Below are positions 14,485-24,176 of a DNA stretch of 42,950 nt, piece after piece. Position numbers and translations under genes: made by a program. The DNA is taken from assembly GCA_017621495.1 (NCBI GenBank), contig JAGATB010000035.1:1-42950 (forward strand). Direction: 5' to 3'. Each line of letters begins with the position of its first letter. Position 1 is the stretch's first letter. Origin of the DNA: Clostridia bacterium (GTDB lineage: Bacteria > Bacillota > Clostridia > UMGS1810). The notes under the pieces were generated by a model. The model saw nothing but the letters and a program-made list of their open reading frames with translations, ran no database searches and was not told the DNA's origin.

Positions 14485-14503
14485 TGAAAGGAATTATAAT
14501 ACA

Positions 14504-15529
14504 TTGAAAACAAGCGATTTTTACTACGATTTACCCCAAGAACTAATTGCGCAAACTCCCCTTAAGGATCGCAGCTCATCCAGACTGCTGTGTGTGGACA
14601 AATCCGACGGCACTCTCAAGCACGGGGTATTTACAGACATATATGACCTCATAAATCCCGGCGACTGCCTTGTGCTCAATGACACAAGAGTAATCCCCGC
14701 CAGGCTTTACGGAGTTAAGGAAGGCACCGGCGGCAAGATAGAATTTCTCCTGCTCAATCGCAAGGAGCAGGATATATGGGAGGTCATATTAAAACCCGGA
14801 AAAAAAGCAAAGCCCGGTGCACGGTTTATATTCGGTGACGGTCTGCTCACTGCAGAAATACTCGACACCATAAACGACGGCAACAGACTGGTAAAATTTT
14901 ATTATGAGGGGCTTTTTGAAAACGTGCTGGACAAACTGGGAGAAATGCCTCTGCCACCGTATATCATAGAGCATCTGGAAGACAGAGAACGTTACCAGAC
15001 TGTGTACTCCAGACACGAAGGCAGTGCAGCGGCACCCACAGCCGGACTGCACTTTACACCGGAGCTTCTAAGCCGCTTGGAATCCAAGGGCGTAAAGCTC
15101 GCATATGTAACACTTCATGTAGGCTTAGGGACATTCCGCCCGGTAAAGGTGGACGATGTGGAAAACCACAAAATGCACTCGGAATTTTATATCATGACAG
15201 AAGAAACCGCCAATGTGATAAACGAAACCAAGAAAAACGGCGGCAGAATAATATCTGTAGGTACTACCTCCACCAGAGTATTGGAGACTATAGCCGATGA
15301 AAACGGATACGTACAGGAAGCAACAGGCTGGACGGATATATTCATCTATCCCCCATATAAGTTCAAATGTCCGGACGCACTGATTACAAACTTCCACCTG
15401 CCGGAATCCACCCTGCTGATGCTGGTGAGTGCACTTGCAAGCAAGGATATTATAATGAAGGCATATGCGGAAGCCGTGAAAGAAAAATACAGATTTTTCA
15501 GTTTCGGAGATGCGATGTTCATTCAATAA
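14504..15529 (+). CDS. queA: S-adenosylmethionine:tRNA ribosyltransferase-isomerase
   Basis: Transfers the ribosyl moiety of S-adenosylmethionine to preQ1 in tRNA, giving epoxyqueuosine, the penultimate step of queuosine synthesis. Protein of 341 aa with the family start [47 protein letters not shown] and [10 protein letters not shown]. Length is normal. The start is TTG 14504 with AAAGGA 11 nt upstream; an earlier in-frame ATG lies inside the preceding gene. It follows the SpoIID-like gene by 19 bp. Its stop codon overlaps a 14-bp perfect hairpin (about 15518-15548). Confidence 0.96.
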   Translation: MKTSDFYYDLPQELIAQTPLKDRSSSRLLCVDKSDGTLKHGVFTDIYDLINPGDCLVLNDTRVIPARLYGVKEGTGGKIEFLLLNRKEQDIWEVILKPGKKAKPGARFIFGDGLLTAEILDTINDGNRLVKFYYEGLFENVLDKLGEMPLPPYIIEHLEDRERYQTVYSRHEGSAAAPTAGLHFTPELLSRLESKGVKLAYVTLHVGLGTFRPVKVDDVENHKMHSEFYIMTEETANVINETKKNGGRIISVGTTSTRVLETIADENGYVQEATGWTDIFIYPPYKFKCPDALITNFHLPESTLLMLVSALASKDIIMKAYAEAVKEKYRFFSFGDAMFIQ

Positions 15530-15546
15530 AAGATTTATTGAATGAA

Positions 15547-15648
15547 CAAGTGAAGAGGTAATAGGTAAGAGTGAAGAAGTAATGAAGATTTTTGCCGACG
15601 GCAAAAATCAACCGAACTTATTCACTCTTCACTATTACTTTTTACTTG
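15547..15648. mobile_element. MITE-like imperfect palindrome
   Basis: About 102 bp whose halves are imperfect inverted repeats. The left half (CAAGTGAAGAGGTAATAGG...) matches the reverse complement of the right half (CAAGTAAAAAGTAATAGTG...) over about 33 positions, centred on ATTTTTGCCG/CGGCAAAAAT (15588-15608). No gene lies inside. A single half-copy appears at 20032-20070. Confidence 0.65.
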
Positions 15649-15686
15649 CCACGCACATTGGCGACACAAGTGAGCCTCACGTAATT

Positions 15687-17432
15687 TTATATACTGTATT
15701 TTTCTTTATACAGTGCATAGTTTTCTTTGAAATTATTCTCGCCGTCTGCTTTGACATGCTGCAGATACTCATGGGTATCAAAGCTATCATTGGCCACACT
15801 GAGCAGGCACACGCCTATATTTGAGCAGTGGTCAGCCACCCTCTCAAAACTTGTAATAAGGTCAGAATATATAAATCCCGTCTCTATGGTACATTCATCA
15901 TTTTGCAGACGTACTATATGGTTGGCACGCATCTTGGCTTTAAGCTTATCCACAATCTGCTCCAGGGGCTCCACCTTCTTGGCAATATCCAAATCCTCAT
16001 CTTTAAAAGCAGAATATGTATTCTCCAGTATTTCCGTTATGGCAGACGTCATTACCTGCAATTCATGCACAGCATCCGCTGAGAACACGATTTTCTTATC
16101 ATGCAGTTCTTCTGCGGACTCTACTATATTTACCGCATGGTCGGATATACGTTCAAAATCACCTATACAATGCAGGAGATTGGACACCTCATGGCTGTCC
16201 TCCTCGTTTAAGCTTTCACGACTGAGCTTCACAAGATATGTTCCCAAAATATCCTCATATTTATCAGCTTTGGACTCATCCTCCCGGATTTTACGTGCTG
16301 CCTTTTCATCAAAATTTCCTATCAGATTAAGTGCACGTATAAGGCTGTCCTTGGCAATATAACCCATATCATTGGTAACCTTCTTTGCCTGAATTATAGC
16401 CACAGAAGGAGTTGAGAGTAGTCTCTCATCGAGTACAGACTGAGTATCATCAGTATTGTCATCACGTATTATCATCATAGAAAGCTTTTCCAGTGCTTTG
16501 GTAAAGGGGAACATTATTATGGTTGCAAACACGTTGAAAGTAGTATGCACCACCGCAATACCTGCAGCATTTATGGAATTATCTATAAATGCAAAGCCTA
16601 TGAGCCAATCCAAAAGATAGAATAACACCATAAAGCATATGGTACCTATGATATTAAAGCTTAAATGAACCACCGAAACTCTCTTTGCATTTTTATTGGC
16701 ACCGATAGCAGAGAGTATGGCAGTGATACATGTACCTATATTCTGACCCATAATAATCGGAACTGCATTGGAGTATGTAATTCTGCCGGTAGTGGAGAGT
16801 GCCTGCAGTATACCAACCGATGCGGATGATGACTGGATAATAGCAGTAAGCACCGCACCTGCCAATACACCAAAGAGGGGGTTGTTAAACAGCACCAACA
16901 GCTGAGCAAATGCTTCATTCTCTTTAAGACCTGCCACAGAGGCACTCATCATATCCATACCCGTCATAAGTACCGCAAATCCTACAAGTATGGAGCCTGT
17001 GTCCTTCTTTTTGGGGCTCTTTAAAAACATCATAAATACTATGCCGATTACTGCAAGTATAGGCGAAAATGATGATGGCTTCAAAAGCTGTACAAATATA
17101 TTGCCGCTTTCTATACCGATAAGGCTAAGCAGCCATGCAGTAACCGTAGTACCTATATTGGCACCCATTATAACTCCGATTGCCTGACCGAGCTTCATTA
17201 TGCCCGAGTTTACGAAGCCAACCACCATAACCGTGGTGGCGGATGAGCTCTGTATGATTGCAGTAACACCTGCACCCAGGAGCACACCCTTAATAGGGCT
17301 GGATGTCATAGACTCAAGTATGGACTTGAGCTTGCCGCCGCCTCTTCTCTCAAGACCGTCTCCCATAACCTGCATACCAAAGAGGAATATGGCCAAACCG
17401 CCCAAAAGTGATAAAATTTCAAATAATCCCAT
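15687..17432 (-). CDS. Na+/phosphate cotransporter-like protein with PhoU domain
   Basis: Membrane protein of 581 aa of the NptA/YjbB (Na/Pi cotransporter II) family. Two inverted QSSS repeats mark the transport core: TAIIQSSSATTVMVVGF (residues about 57-73) and TAIIQSSSASVGILQAL. About eight to nine membrane segments cover residues 1-320. The C-terminal half (about 345-560) is a PhoU-like helical domain (LLHCIGDFERISDHAVNIVE, then ITSFERVADHCSNIGVCLL) with the E/D-x-x-R-x-x-D-H metal motifs. It likely takes up or exports phosphate and may respond to phosphate status. Start ATG 17432 has AAAGGA upstream. It is monocistronic. Confidence 0.92.
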   Translation of the reverse strand: MGLFEILSLLGGLAIFLFGMQVMGDGLERRGGGKLKSILESMTSSPIKGVLLGAGVTAIIQSSSATTVMVVGFVNSGIMKLGQAIGVIMGANIGTTVTAWLLSLIGIESGNIFVQLLKPSSFSPILAVIGIVFMMFLKSPKKKDTGSILVGFAVLMTGMDMMSASVAGLKENEAFAQLLVLFNNPLFGVLAGAVLTAIIQSSSASVGILQALSTTGRITYSNAVPIIMGQNIGTCITAILSAIGANKNAKRVSVVHLSFNIIGTICFMVLFYLLDWLIGFAFIDNSINAAGIAVVHTTFNVFATIIMFPFTKALEKLSMMIIRDDNTDDTQSVLDERLLSTPSVAIIQAKKVTNDMGYIAKDSLIRALNLIGNFDEKAARKIREDESKADKYEDILGTYLVKLSRESLNEEDSHEVSNLLHCIGDFERISDHAVNIVESAEELHDKKIVFSADAVHELQVMTSAITEILENTYSAFKDEDLDIAKKVEPLEQIVDKLKAKMRANHIVRLQNDECTIETGFIYSDLITSFERVADHCSNIGVCLLSVANDSFDTHEYLQHVKADGENNFKENYALYKEKYSI

Positions 17433-17544
17433 GTTAAAATATCCTTTCGTTTTGTTATCAATACGTTAATTCTAACACAAGTTATGTAAAATCCGCTATC
17501 ACAGTATCCTAAAATATATATTAAAAGTTTCTTAAATTAATAAT

Positions 17545-17577
17545 ACAAGGGTCGTAGAAGAACACTACAACCCTTGT
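17545..17577 (-). terminator. terminator hairpin after the rhamnulokinase gene
   Basis: Arms 17545-17557 and 17565-17577 pair over 13 positions. The one non-Watson-Crick pair becomes a G-U wobble only in the minus-strand RNA, which supports a role after the leftward kinase gene. Confidence 0.7.
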
Positions 17578-17583
17578 AAAATA

Positions 17584-19038
17584 CTATTGCAAAATATTTA
17601 AAAATCTGTCATATGCTGTGTCAAAGCCGCTGTCTGCAGGTTCATATTTAATTACTGCAAAGGAATCTGCAATTATCTTTCTTGCTTCGGCGAGGTCTTT
17701 GATTTCACCTGCGGCTATGAGCTGAACTGCTATATTACCTGCAGCGGTTGCCTCTATGGGGCCGGCCACCACGGGAACACCTGTAGCATCGGAGGTCATC
17801 TGGCAGAGGAAGCCGTCTTTGGTACCACCGCCTACCATATGAATTGCTTTGAAGTCCTCACCTGTACATTCCTTTAAGTTATCAAAGGTATACTTATACT
17901 TCATGGCAAGGCTCTCGTATATGCAGCGTACTACTTCGCCGTCGGTCTCCGGCACTCTCTGACCTGTACTCCGGCAGAAATCTTTAATTCTCTGCACCTG
18001 ATTACCGGGAGTTACAAACACCTGTGCATCCGGGTCTATAAAGCACTTAAAGGGCTCTGCCTCACGTGCCATAGCCTCCATATCTGCATAGCTGTAATCC
18101 TTGCCGTCACGCTTGAACTGACGGCGTGTCTCCTGGATAATCCACAGACCTATGATATTCTTTAAAAATCTTGTGGTATCGTCATAACCGGTTTCATTGG
18201 TTATATTAAGCTCAGCAGACATGTCATTAATACATGGGGACTTAAGCTCTGTACCAAACAAGCTCCATGTACCGCAGGATATGTATACGAAGCTGTCCTC
18301 GGAAGCCGGAACCGCAGCTACTGCGCTTGCTGTATCATGACCTGCTACCGCTACCACGTTTCTGGGAGATATATCCAGCTCCTTACAGATTTCATCCTTG
18401 AGCACACCTACCTTGGTGCCGGCGCTTACCAGCTTGGGGAAGAGTGATTTTTTGAGGCCTATTTTTTCTATTAATTCATAGTTCCATTCCTTGGTTACAG
18501 GGTCGAGAAGTGCTGATGTAGAAGCTTCACTCTTTTCGCCGTAAACCTCGCCCGTGAGCAAATATCCGAAGAGCTCGGGCATCATAATGAATTTATCTGC
18601 TATTTCATATATCTCGGGGTCATTTTGCTTATCGGCAAAGAGCTGATATATGGTATTGAAGTTCATAGCCTGTATACCGGTTGCCTTATACAAATCCTTG
18701 TCCGAAATTATCTCTCTGACCTTTGCGGGGATATCAAGAGTTCTCTCATCACGATAATTGTATGGATTAGACAGGAGCTTGCCATCCTTATTGATAAGTG
18801 CATAATCAACACCCCAGGTATCTATACCTATGCTCTCAAAATCCACATCCTTAACCTTGCGTATACCCTGCTTTACCTCGTGAAAAAGTCTGGGCAAATC
18901 CCAGTAAAAACCATCGTTTATGCTTACAGGCTCATTGTCAAAGCGATGAACCTCCTCCAATACGAGTTTACCGTTTTCTAAACTACCCAATATGGCACGT
19001 CCGCTGGACGCACCGAAATCAAATGCCAATACCTTCAT
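17584..19038 (-). CDS. rhaB: rhamnulokinase (FGGY family)
   Basis: Phosphorylates L-rhamnulose to rhamnulose 1-phosphate in L-rhamnose catabolism. Protein of 484 aa with the FGGY N-terminal fold: LAFDFGASSGRAILG (phosphate-binding), GIDTWGVDYALI with the catalytic-type aspartate, YRDERT, and later VAGHDTASAVAAVP and ISCGTWSLFGTEL. Length is normal. The start is ATG 19038 with AAGGAG upstream. No other rhamnose genes are adjacent, so the assignment rests on sequence alone; an L-fuculokinase-like specificity is less likely. Confidence 0.88.
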   Translation of the reverse strand: MKVLAFDFGASSGRAILGSLENGKLVLEEVHRFDNEPVSINDGFYWDLPRLFHEVKQGIRKVKDVDFESIGIDTWGVDYALINKDGKLLSNPYNYRDERTLDIPAKVREIISDKDLYKATGIQAMNFNTIYQLFADKQNDPEIYEIADKFIMMPELFGYLLTGEVYGEKSEASTSALLDPVTKEWNYELIEKIGLKKSLFPKLVSAGTKVGVLKDEICKELDISPRNVVAVAGHDTASAVAAVPASEDSFVYISCGTWSLFGTELKSPCINDMSAELNITNETGYDDTTRFLKNIIGLWIIQETRRQFKRDGKDYSYADMEAMAREAEPFKCFIDPDAQVFVTPGNQVQRIKDFCRSTGQRVPETDGEVVRCIYESLAMKYKYTFDNLKECTGEDFKAIHMVGGGTKDGFLCQMTSDATGVPVVAGPIEATAAGNIAVQLIAAGEIKDLAEARKIIADSFAVIKYEPADSGFDTAYDRFLNILQ

Positions 19039-19130
19039 ATTAAGGCACTCCTTCCGTTTATATGTATATGAACATTGTACCACATTGTGGAGAAAATATC
19101 AACTAAAATAATTAAATTTAAGTACCGATT

Positions 19131-19165
19131 TTCAACAAAATTTTACCCATGACTTGTGGTACAAT
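19131..19165 (+). promoter_or_regulatory. possible spoIIG-type promoter with a Spo0A box
   Basis: TACAAT (19160-19165) lies 22 bp after TCAACA (19132-19137). A 22-bp spacer is unusual but is the known feature of the Bacillus subtilis spoIIG promoter. TTCAACA (19131-19137) is one base from the reverse 0A box TTCGACA and overlaps the -35 box, as in spoIIG. This is inference from pattern. Confidence 0.5.
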
Positions 19166-19179
19166 TTATATGAAAGGCG

Positions 19180-20031
19180 ATGATTGCTATTAATGCTATA
19201 TACATAGACGTATTATTTTTGATTAATTTCATAATAAACATTTGCATTATAGTGTGTACGGGCAGTGTGCTCAGACTCCCCTGCAGACACATGAGAGTAT
19301 GTGCGGCTGCCGCAGTAGGTGCTTTATACTCGTGTCTCATATTCATCGGTGATTTCGGTGCGCTTACCTCAGCAGCTATGCGCATAGCATTTGCACTTTT
19401 GATAGTAATGACGGCATTCGGCATATGCAAACTGCGCCAGCTTATCAAGAGGAGCCTGGTATTCTTCGGTCTCACAGTGGCACTGGGTATATGCACACTT
19501 GCCCTGCTGTACTTTACCAATATGGGCATAAGGCTCGGCGGCGTGGTAAAAAACGGTGTGTTTTACTTCAATATACCTATATGGTTTATGCTCATATCCT
19601 GTGCAGTATCATACATAGCCATAATACTGCTACAAAAAACATTTAAGAAATCCGCCGCCAGAAGCTATGCTCGCATAACACTGAATCACCTGGGCAAAAC
19701 CGTGGAGCTTAAGGCTCTGGTGGATACCGGCAATATGCTCTCAGACCCCTTTACCGGCAGGAAAGTCCTCATAGCAGAAGCCGGTGCAGTATCGCCGCTG
19801 TTTGACTTTGATACAGAAAAAACCTTTAATGAAGGATTTGAAAATCTCCCTGAAGGCTTTAGGCTGATACCATTTTCTTCAATAGGCAAAGAAAACGGTC
19901 TCCTCGCCGCATTCGTGCCCGATAAGGTATCTGTGGAAAACGCCGTGAAAAACAACATAATAACTGCCGTGTTCACAGGCAGCTTATCACAAAACGGAGA
20001 TTATAATGCACTTATAGGGCCGAGCGACTAA
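19180..20031 (+). CDS. spoIIGA: sigma-E processing peptidase SpoIIGA
   Basis: Membrane aspartic protease of 283 aa that cleaves pro-sigma-E in the mother cell after the forespore signal. Residues about 5-150 form five membrane segments, starting [18 protein letters not shown]. The C-terminal protease domain has the catalytic motif [18 protein letters not shown] (residues about 181-198). Length is close to the usual about 300. The start is ATG 19180; AAAGG lies only 2 nt upstream, so the exact start is uncertain. It stands 49 bp before sigE, the invariant order. Confidence 0.95.
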   Translation: MIAINAIYIDVLFLINFIINICIIVCTGSVLRLPCRHMRVCAAAAVGALYSCLIFIGDFGALTSAAMRIAFALLIVMTAFGICKLRQLIKRSLVFFGLTVALGICTLALLYFTNMGIRLGGVVKNGVFYFNIPIWFMLISCAVSYIAIILLQKTFKKSAARSYARITLNHLGKTVELKALVDTGNMLSDPFTGRKVLIAEAGAVSPLFDFDTEKTFNEGFENLPEGFRLIPFSSIGKENGLLAAFVPDKVSVENAVKNNIITAVFTGSLSQNGDYNALIGPSD

Positions 20032-20070
20032 AGTAGTAAGTAATAGTGAAAAACGAAGAAGTTATGAAAG
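20032..20070 (+). repeat. half-copy of the MITE-like repeat upstream of sigE
   Basis: AGTAGTAAGTAATAGTGAAA at the start and GAAGAAGTTATGAAAG at the end resemble the left half of the palindrome at 15547-15648. It fills the spoIIGA-sigE gap, and its last bases supply part of the sigE ribosome binding site. Confidence 0.5.
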
Positions 20071-20080
20071 GATGGAAATC

Positions 20081-20776
20081 GTGTTAAAAGAGGCTATTTT
20101 AAAATTCATACAAAGGCTTTTTAAAGGAGATATACACTACATAGGCGGTTCGGTAGCTTTGCCGCCGCCGCTTACCAAAGAAGAGGAGGAGAAACTCATA
20201 GAAACTTTTAAAAACGACCCCGCCAAGGTACGAAGCGAGCTTATAGAGCGAAACCTGAGGCTCGTGGTCTACATATCCAAAAAATTTGAAAACACAGGTA
20301 TAAACATCGAGGACCTCATAAGCATAGGCACCATAGGGCTTATAAAAGCCATAAACACCTTTAACCCCGAAAAAAACATAAAGCTCGCTACCTATGCATC
20401 CCGATGTATAGAAAACGAAATCCTGATGTATTTAAGAAAAAACAGCAACCGCAAGATAGAGATATCCATAGACGAACCCTTGAACGTAGACTGGGACGGC
20501 AACGAGCTCTTGCTCTCTGACATACTGGGTACCGACAACGATATGATATACCACAATATAGAAAACGAAGTTGACAAGGAGCTGCTGTCAATAGCCATGC
20601 AGACCTTAAGCGAACGTGAGCGAAACATCATGGAGCTAAGATTCGGCATGAACCGTCACAAATCCCGTACGCAAAAGGAGGTAGCAGACCTTCTGGGCAT
20701 CAGCCAGTCGTACATCTCCAGACTGGAAAAGAAAATAATATCCAGACTAAAAAAAGAAATATCAAAGCTTGTATAA
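20081..20776 (+). CDS. sigE: sporulation sigma factor sigma-E
   Basis: Mother-cell RNA polymerase sigma factor of 231 aa, made as an inactive precursor. The pro-sequence is residues 1 to about 25. Region 2 includes [20 protein letters not shown] and [20 protein letters not shown], with [16 protein letters not shown]. Region 4 contains [16 protein letters not shown] and the [23 protein letters not shown]. The start is GTG 20081, with AAAGGA 8 nt upstream; an earlier ATG at 20072 overlaps that site. No sigG follows, unlike in Bacillus. Confidence 0.97.
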   Translation: MLKEAILKFIQRLFKGDIHYIGGSVALPPPLTKEEEEKLIETFKNDPAKVRSELIERNLRLVVYISKKFENTGINIEDLISIGTIGLIKAINTFNPEKNIKLATYASRCIENEILMYLRKNSNRKIEISIDEPLNVDWDGNELLLSDILGTDNDMIYHNIENEVDKELLSIAMQTLSERERNIMELRFGMNRHKSRTQKEVADLLGISQSYISRLEKKIISRLKKEISKLV

Positions 20777-20863
20777 GCTCCCTTTTTTCTCCAAAATGCA
20801 ACTGTATAAATTTACATAATACGGAGTATAATGTAAACAGAAAAGCAAAAAGGAGAAATAAAT

Positions 20864-21103
20864 ATGCCCGATAAAAAGCCAAATGTACTTGCTCAGCTGA
20901 TATACGCATTTCAAAGAAAAAAAGCACCTGTAAACGATATAGTAACCGTAGCGGACAAAGTAATAGAGGAATATATATACTCCAGAAACAAGCTCATACA
21001 CCGCAAATGTAAAAAGAGCCGCGGCGGTGAAGGAGTGCTCATAGCACTCATGTTCGCCTCGGCTCTCATAGTCACCTATACATTGTTTAAGATAATCATA
21101 TAA
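20864..21103 (+). CDS. small protein with a C-terminal membrane segment, unknown function
   Basis: Protein of 79 aa, function unknown. It has a basic, hydrophilic N-terminal part (residues 1-52) and one C-terminal membrane helix (VLIALMFASALIVTYTLFKI). AAGGAG sits at good spacing before the ATG, and a TATAAT (20827-20832) lies upstream, so expression is likely. It follows sigE by 87 bp. The position suggests, but does not show, a sporulation role. Its last 8 bp overlap the 3' end of the convergent CBM9-like gene. Confidence 0.7.
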   Translation: MPDKKPNVLAQLIYAFQRKKAPVNDIVTVADKVIEEYIYSRNKLIHRKCKKSRGGEGVLIALMFASALIVTYTLFKIII

Positions 21104-21698
21104 AACGTATTTTATCAAAAAAGTCAGCCACATGGAAATCCGGTTCTGCGGTCTCTACCGGAGCCCATGATGCGTAATGGATGTGGTCTGTTTTGTCACC
21201 GCATTTATAAAAATTACCTCTGCATACCGGGGATATGTTTTTAAAATACTTTAGCAAGAACTCATCGGGGATGTAGAATTTCACAGTCCAGTCTCCCTCA
21301 TGTGCATCGGAAACGATGCTCAGCATATCCCTGTCATCGGTGATGAGGGCTCTGTCATAGCGGTCTGAGCCTATACCGATGTGCATAACTCCGGTGGGAT
21401 TCACCTCGAAGTTAATATACCTTTTATCATATATATCCGGTTTAAAGAAAAACTCCATACAACTATCCTCAAACACAGGGTCAAGCCATGTCTTAGCAAC
21501 AGCACGGAGACTTCTCTCATTGGTATGCATGAGTATGCTTATACCCTCAGGACCGCGAAGAATTTTAAATTGCATTTGGGGAGCAGGATGATATCCCTCC
21601 CATATACAATTATTGAGGACACCTGTATTGGCCTGAAGCCACTCGGATGAATCAATCGAAGGATTGATAACATTTGTCTTCTTCACTTGATATTCCAT
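21096..21698 (-). CDS. carbohydrate-binding family 9-like protein
   Basis: Cytoplasmic-looking protein of 200 aa with no signal peptide. The pattern fits the CBM9-like/DOMON beta-sandwich: FKILRGPEGISILMHTNE, VFEDSCMEFFF (the family D/E-S-x-E-F-F element, residues about 76-86), YINFEVNPTGVMHIGIG and WTVKFYIPDEFL. Members bind carbohydrate or heme; in this single-domain form the ligand and role are unknown. AAAGGATG lies upstream of ATG 21698. It follows the FHA-ABC gene by 42 bp in the same direction, so it may share its transcript. Confidence 0.8.
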   Translation of the reverse strand: MEYQVKKTNVINPSIDSSEWLQANTGVLNNCIWEGYHPAPQMQFKILRGPEGISILMHTNERSLRAVAKTWLDPVFEDSCMEFFFKPDIYDKRYINFEVNPTGVMHIGIGSDRYDRALITDDRDMLSIVSDAHEGDWTVKFYIPDEFLLKYFKNISPVCRGNFYKCGDKTDHIHYASWAPVETAEPDFHVADFFDKIRFI

Positions 21699-21740
21699 AA
21701 TAACACATCCTTTGGTTTATATTTGAATTCGTGATTACAA

Positions 21741-24104
21741 TCATCTGTTTTTATTCTGCTTTTTAATAAACAAATATATAAATATCAGACATACTGCCAC
21801 GGTAAGTACCAGGGCACCCCAGCATGTAATGAGGTAGCTTATGCTGTGTTCAAACATATCCAGACCCGGAATTTCTATATCCAGCATTTCCAAGGTCTTT
21901 TCGTCTATGTCTTGGAATATGCTCATATCCTCAATACCGGCTATATCAAACACGGAGCCGTATGCACTTATACCCCAGCGGTTTACTATGAAACGGGATA
22001 TGAAGTCCTTTATACCCTCGAGCTCAAACATAAGTCCGGAGAACACTATCTGCGGTATGATAATAATGGGCATATACAGCGTTGCTCTCTCTGTGGTAGG
22101 TGATATGGTTGATATGAGCAGACCCATGGCAGTAGAGCCAAGCAGTATGAGATAAGTAGTAAGCCAAAAGTCCGCAAAGGTGTTTCCTATAAGTGCAGGG
22201 TCGGGCAAATCTGCCATATAATTAATACCCACGCACAGTATCATAGACTGCACAAAGCAGATAATACCCAGTACTATCATCTTTGACATTACATATGCCT
22301 TAAGGCTTAAATTAACTGCATATTCACGTTTAAATATATCCCTCTCCTTACATATTTCTATAAAGGAATTGAGCACTCCCATAATGGTAGCTATAGACGA
22401 AACTACAAAGAGGAACTGCTTCGATTTATCATGATAATCAAAGGTCTCACATGTGATAACCGTCATAAGTATAAGTAGCATTATAGGTGCCTGACCAAAC
22501 ATCAGCACCACACTGGCTATATCAGAGAATATCAGCTTGAAGTATCTGCGTATCAGTATACCCAGCTGACGTGCTTCACCGACTGTCTTTTTCTTAGACA
22601 GTGTCGTAGTCTGCCCTGAATTTCCCAGAGCTTCTTTATCATACAGTGAATTACTCCTGTACTTGTTTTCAAAATACAATGCGTTGCTCTCCAATATCTT
22701 GTCACCGTCCTTGCCGGTAGATATGGAGAGTTTCTTGTAGATATCGGGGATATCCGCAACCTCAAAGTGGTTTGTAAGTCCACCCGGCTCACCAAAGTAA
22801 CACAGTCTGCCACCTATACCCAAAAATACCACCTTGTCACAAAGGGTAATATTGGTAGTGGCATGAGTTATAAGAATAACCGTGGTACCCTTGCGTGCCA
22901 ATGAGCTCAGAAGCTCCATCATACTCTTATCCAGACCCGGGTCGAGACCCGATGTAGGCTCGTCCAGATATAAAAGCTTGGGGTCTGCCAAAAGCTCTAC
23001 CGCTATACTTACACGTTTTTTCTGACCACCGGACAATCTGGAAATCTTTAGGTTTTCCTTGCCCTCCAGACTTACATCCTTGATAACCTGAGCTATACGC
23101 TCTGCCCTCTCCTGCTTGGTGGTATCCTCCGGCATTCTGAGTTGAGCAGAGTAGCTGAGCATTTGATATACCGTGAGGTTTTTATAAACCACATCCTGCT
23201 GAGGCACATATCCTATGATGGATTTATATGAATCATAATTGGCATAGAAGTCCTCACCGTTTACAATTACATGACCCGACGTAGCCGGTCTGAAACCATT
23301 GAGGCAGTCCATAAGGGTACTCTTGCCGGCTCCACTGCCGCCTACCAATGCCACGAAGCTGCCGCTCTCTATATTGAATGAAACATTATTTAATATGGTT
23401 TTCTTGACACCGGAATTGGTGACCACCTTGCTTAAGTTAACGGCACTCACCGTGAGGCCGTCCCCGGCAACGGAATATGTAACAGCCGAGCCGTCAAAAT
23501 ACAGCTTGGCACCGGCTATGAATATCCTGTCACCGGCATTTAAGCGAGTCTTGCCCGATATACGCACACCGTTTACACATGTACCGTTAAGGCTCTTATT
23601 GTCCGAGATGAAATATCCGCCGTTCTCCATGGTAACCACTGCATGAACTCTGGATACAGATACATGATTTATGACGATATCATTGGTCTTGGCACGGCCT
23701 ATGGTTATAGTCTTACCGTCGCCTGCCTGCTTGCCGTCCGATGTGGTATAACGCATGGAAACCACAAGCTTGCCACCCATATCCTTAAACATTACCACAT
23801 CGCCGGAATTAAGACGATATTCTCCACTTATCATGGCACCGTTCACATAGGTCTTGTTTTTACTTCCGGCATCGGAAATATAACATACACCGTCATTAAT
23901 CCTTATGATTGCATGCTCCCTTGAAATTATCTCATAGGGAAGATGGATGTGAGAGCCTTCCCTCCTGCCTACGGCGAGACGGGTATCGACATCATCAAAT
24001 ACCAGGGTCTTTTCAAATCCCATAATATGCGTAATCTGAAAATAATGCTTAGCCCTGCCGTTTATATCTGCACCGCTCACAGGTGCAAATCCAACACTTT
24101 TCAT
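21741..24104 (-). CDS. FHA-domain ABC transporter (ATPase and permease fused)
   Basis: Membrane protein of 787 aa. Two tandem FHA domains occupy residues about 30-110 and 120-205 (SREHAIIRI ... NKTYVNG, and SRVHAVVTM ... LNGTCVNG), each with the Ser-Arg-x-His phosphothreonine-binding core. The ABC domain spans about 222-440: Walker A GGSGAGKS (255-262), signature LSGGQKKR and Walker B LLYLDEPTSGLD. The C-terminal ABC2 permease has about six segments. The layout matches the ABCG-like exporter Rv1747 of mycobacteria, which is controlled by Ser/Thr kinases through its FHA domains. Substrate is unknown and no kinase gene adjoins. The start is ATG 24104, with GGAGGT 11 nt upstream. Confidence 0.9.
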   Translation of the reverse strand: MKSVGFAPVSGADINGRAKHYFQITHIMGFEKTLVFDDVDTRLAVGRREGSHIHLPYEIISREHAIIRINDGVCYISDAGSKNKTYVNGAMISGEYRLNSGDVVMFKDMGGKLVVSMRYTTSDGKQAGDGKTITIGRAKTNDIVINHVSVSRVHAVVTMENGGYFISDNKSLNGTCVNGVRISGKTRLNAGDRIFIAGAKLYFDGSAVTYSVAGDGLTVSAVNLSKVVTNSGVKKTILNNVSFNIESGSFVALVGGSGAGKSTLMDCLNGFRPATSGHVIVNGEDFYANYDSYKSIIGYVPQQDVVYKNLTVYQMLSYSAQLRMPEDTTKQERAERIAQVIKDVSLEGKENLKISRLSGGQKKRVSIAVELLADPKLLYLDEPTSGLDPGLDKSMMELLSSLARKGTTVILITHATTNITLCDKVVFLGIGGRLCYFGEPGGLTNHFEVADIPDIYKKLSISTGKDGDKILESNALYFENKYRSNSLYDKEALGNSGQTTTLSKKKTVGEARQLGILIRRYFKLIFSDIASVVLMFGQAPIMLLILMTVITCETFDYHDKSKQFLFVVSSIATIMGVLNSFIEICKERDIFKREYAVNLSLKAYVMSKMIVLGIICFVQSMILCVGINYMADLPDPALIGNTFADFWLTTYLILLGSTAMGLLISTISPTTERATLYMPIIIIPQIVFSGLMFELEGIKDFISRFIVNRWGISAYGSVFDIAGIEDMSIFQDIDEKTLEMLDIEIPGLDMFEHSISYLITCWGALVLTVAVCLIFIYLFIKKQNKNR

Positions 24105-24176
24105 TAAGCAACATACCTCCGAATCATTTGTATAATTCAAGTATACAACAAATATTTATTTAGTCAAGAGTTTAGA

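Noticed and set aside
20777..20863. sigG gene expected after sigE
   Set aside because: Only a short gap and a 79-aa membrane protein follow; no second sigma factor is present in the window.
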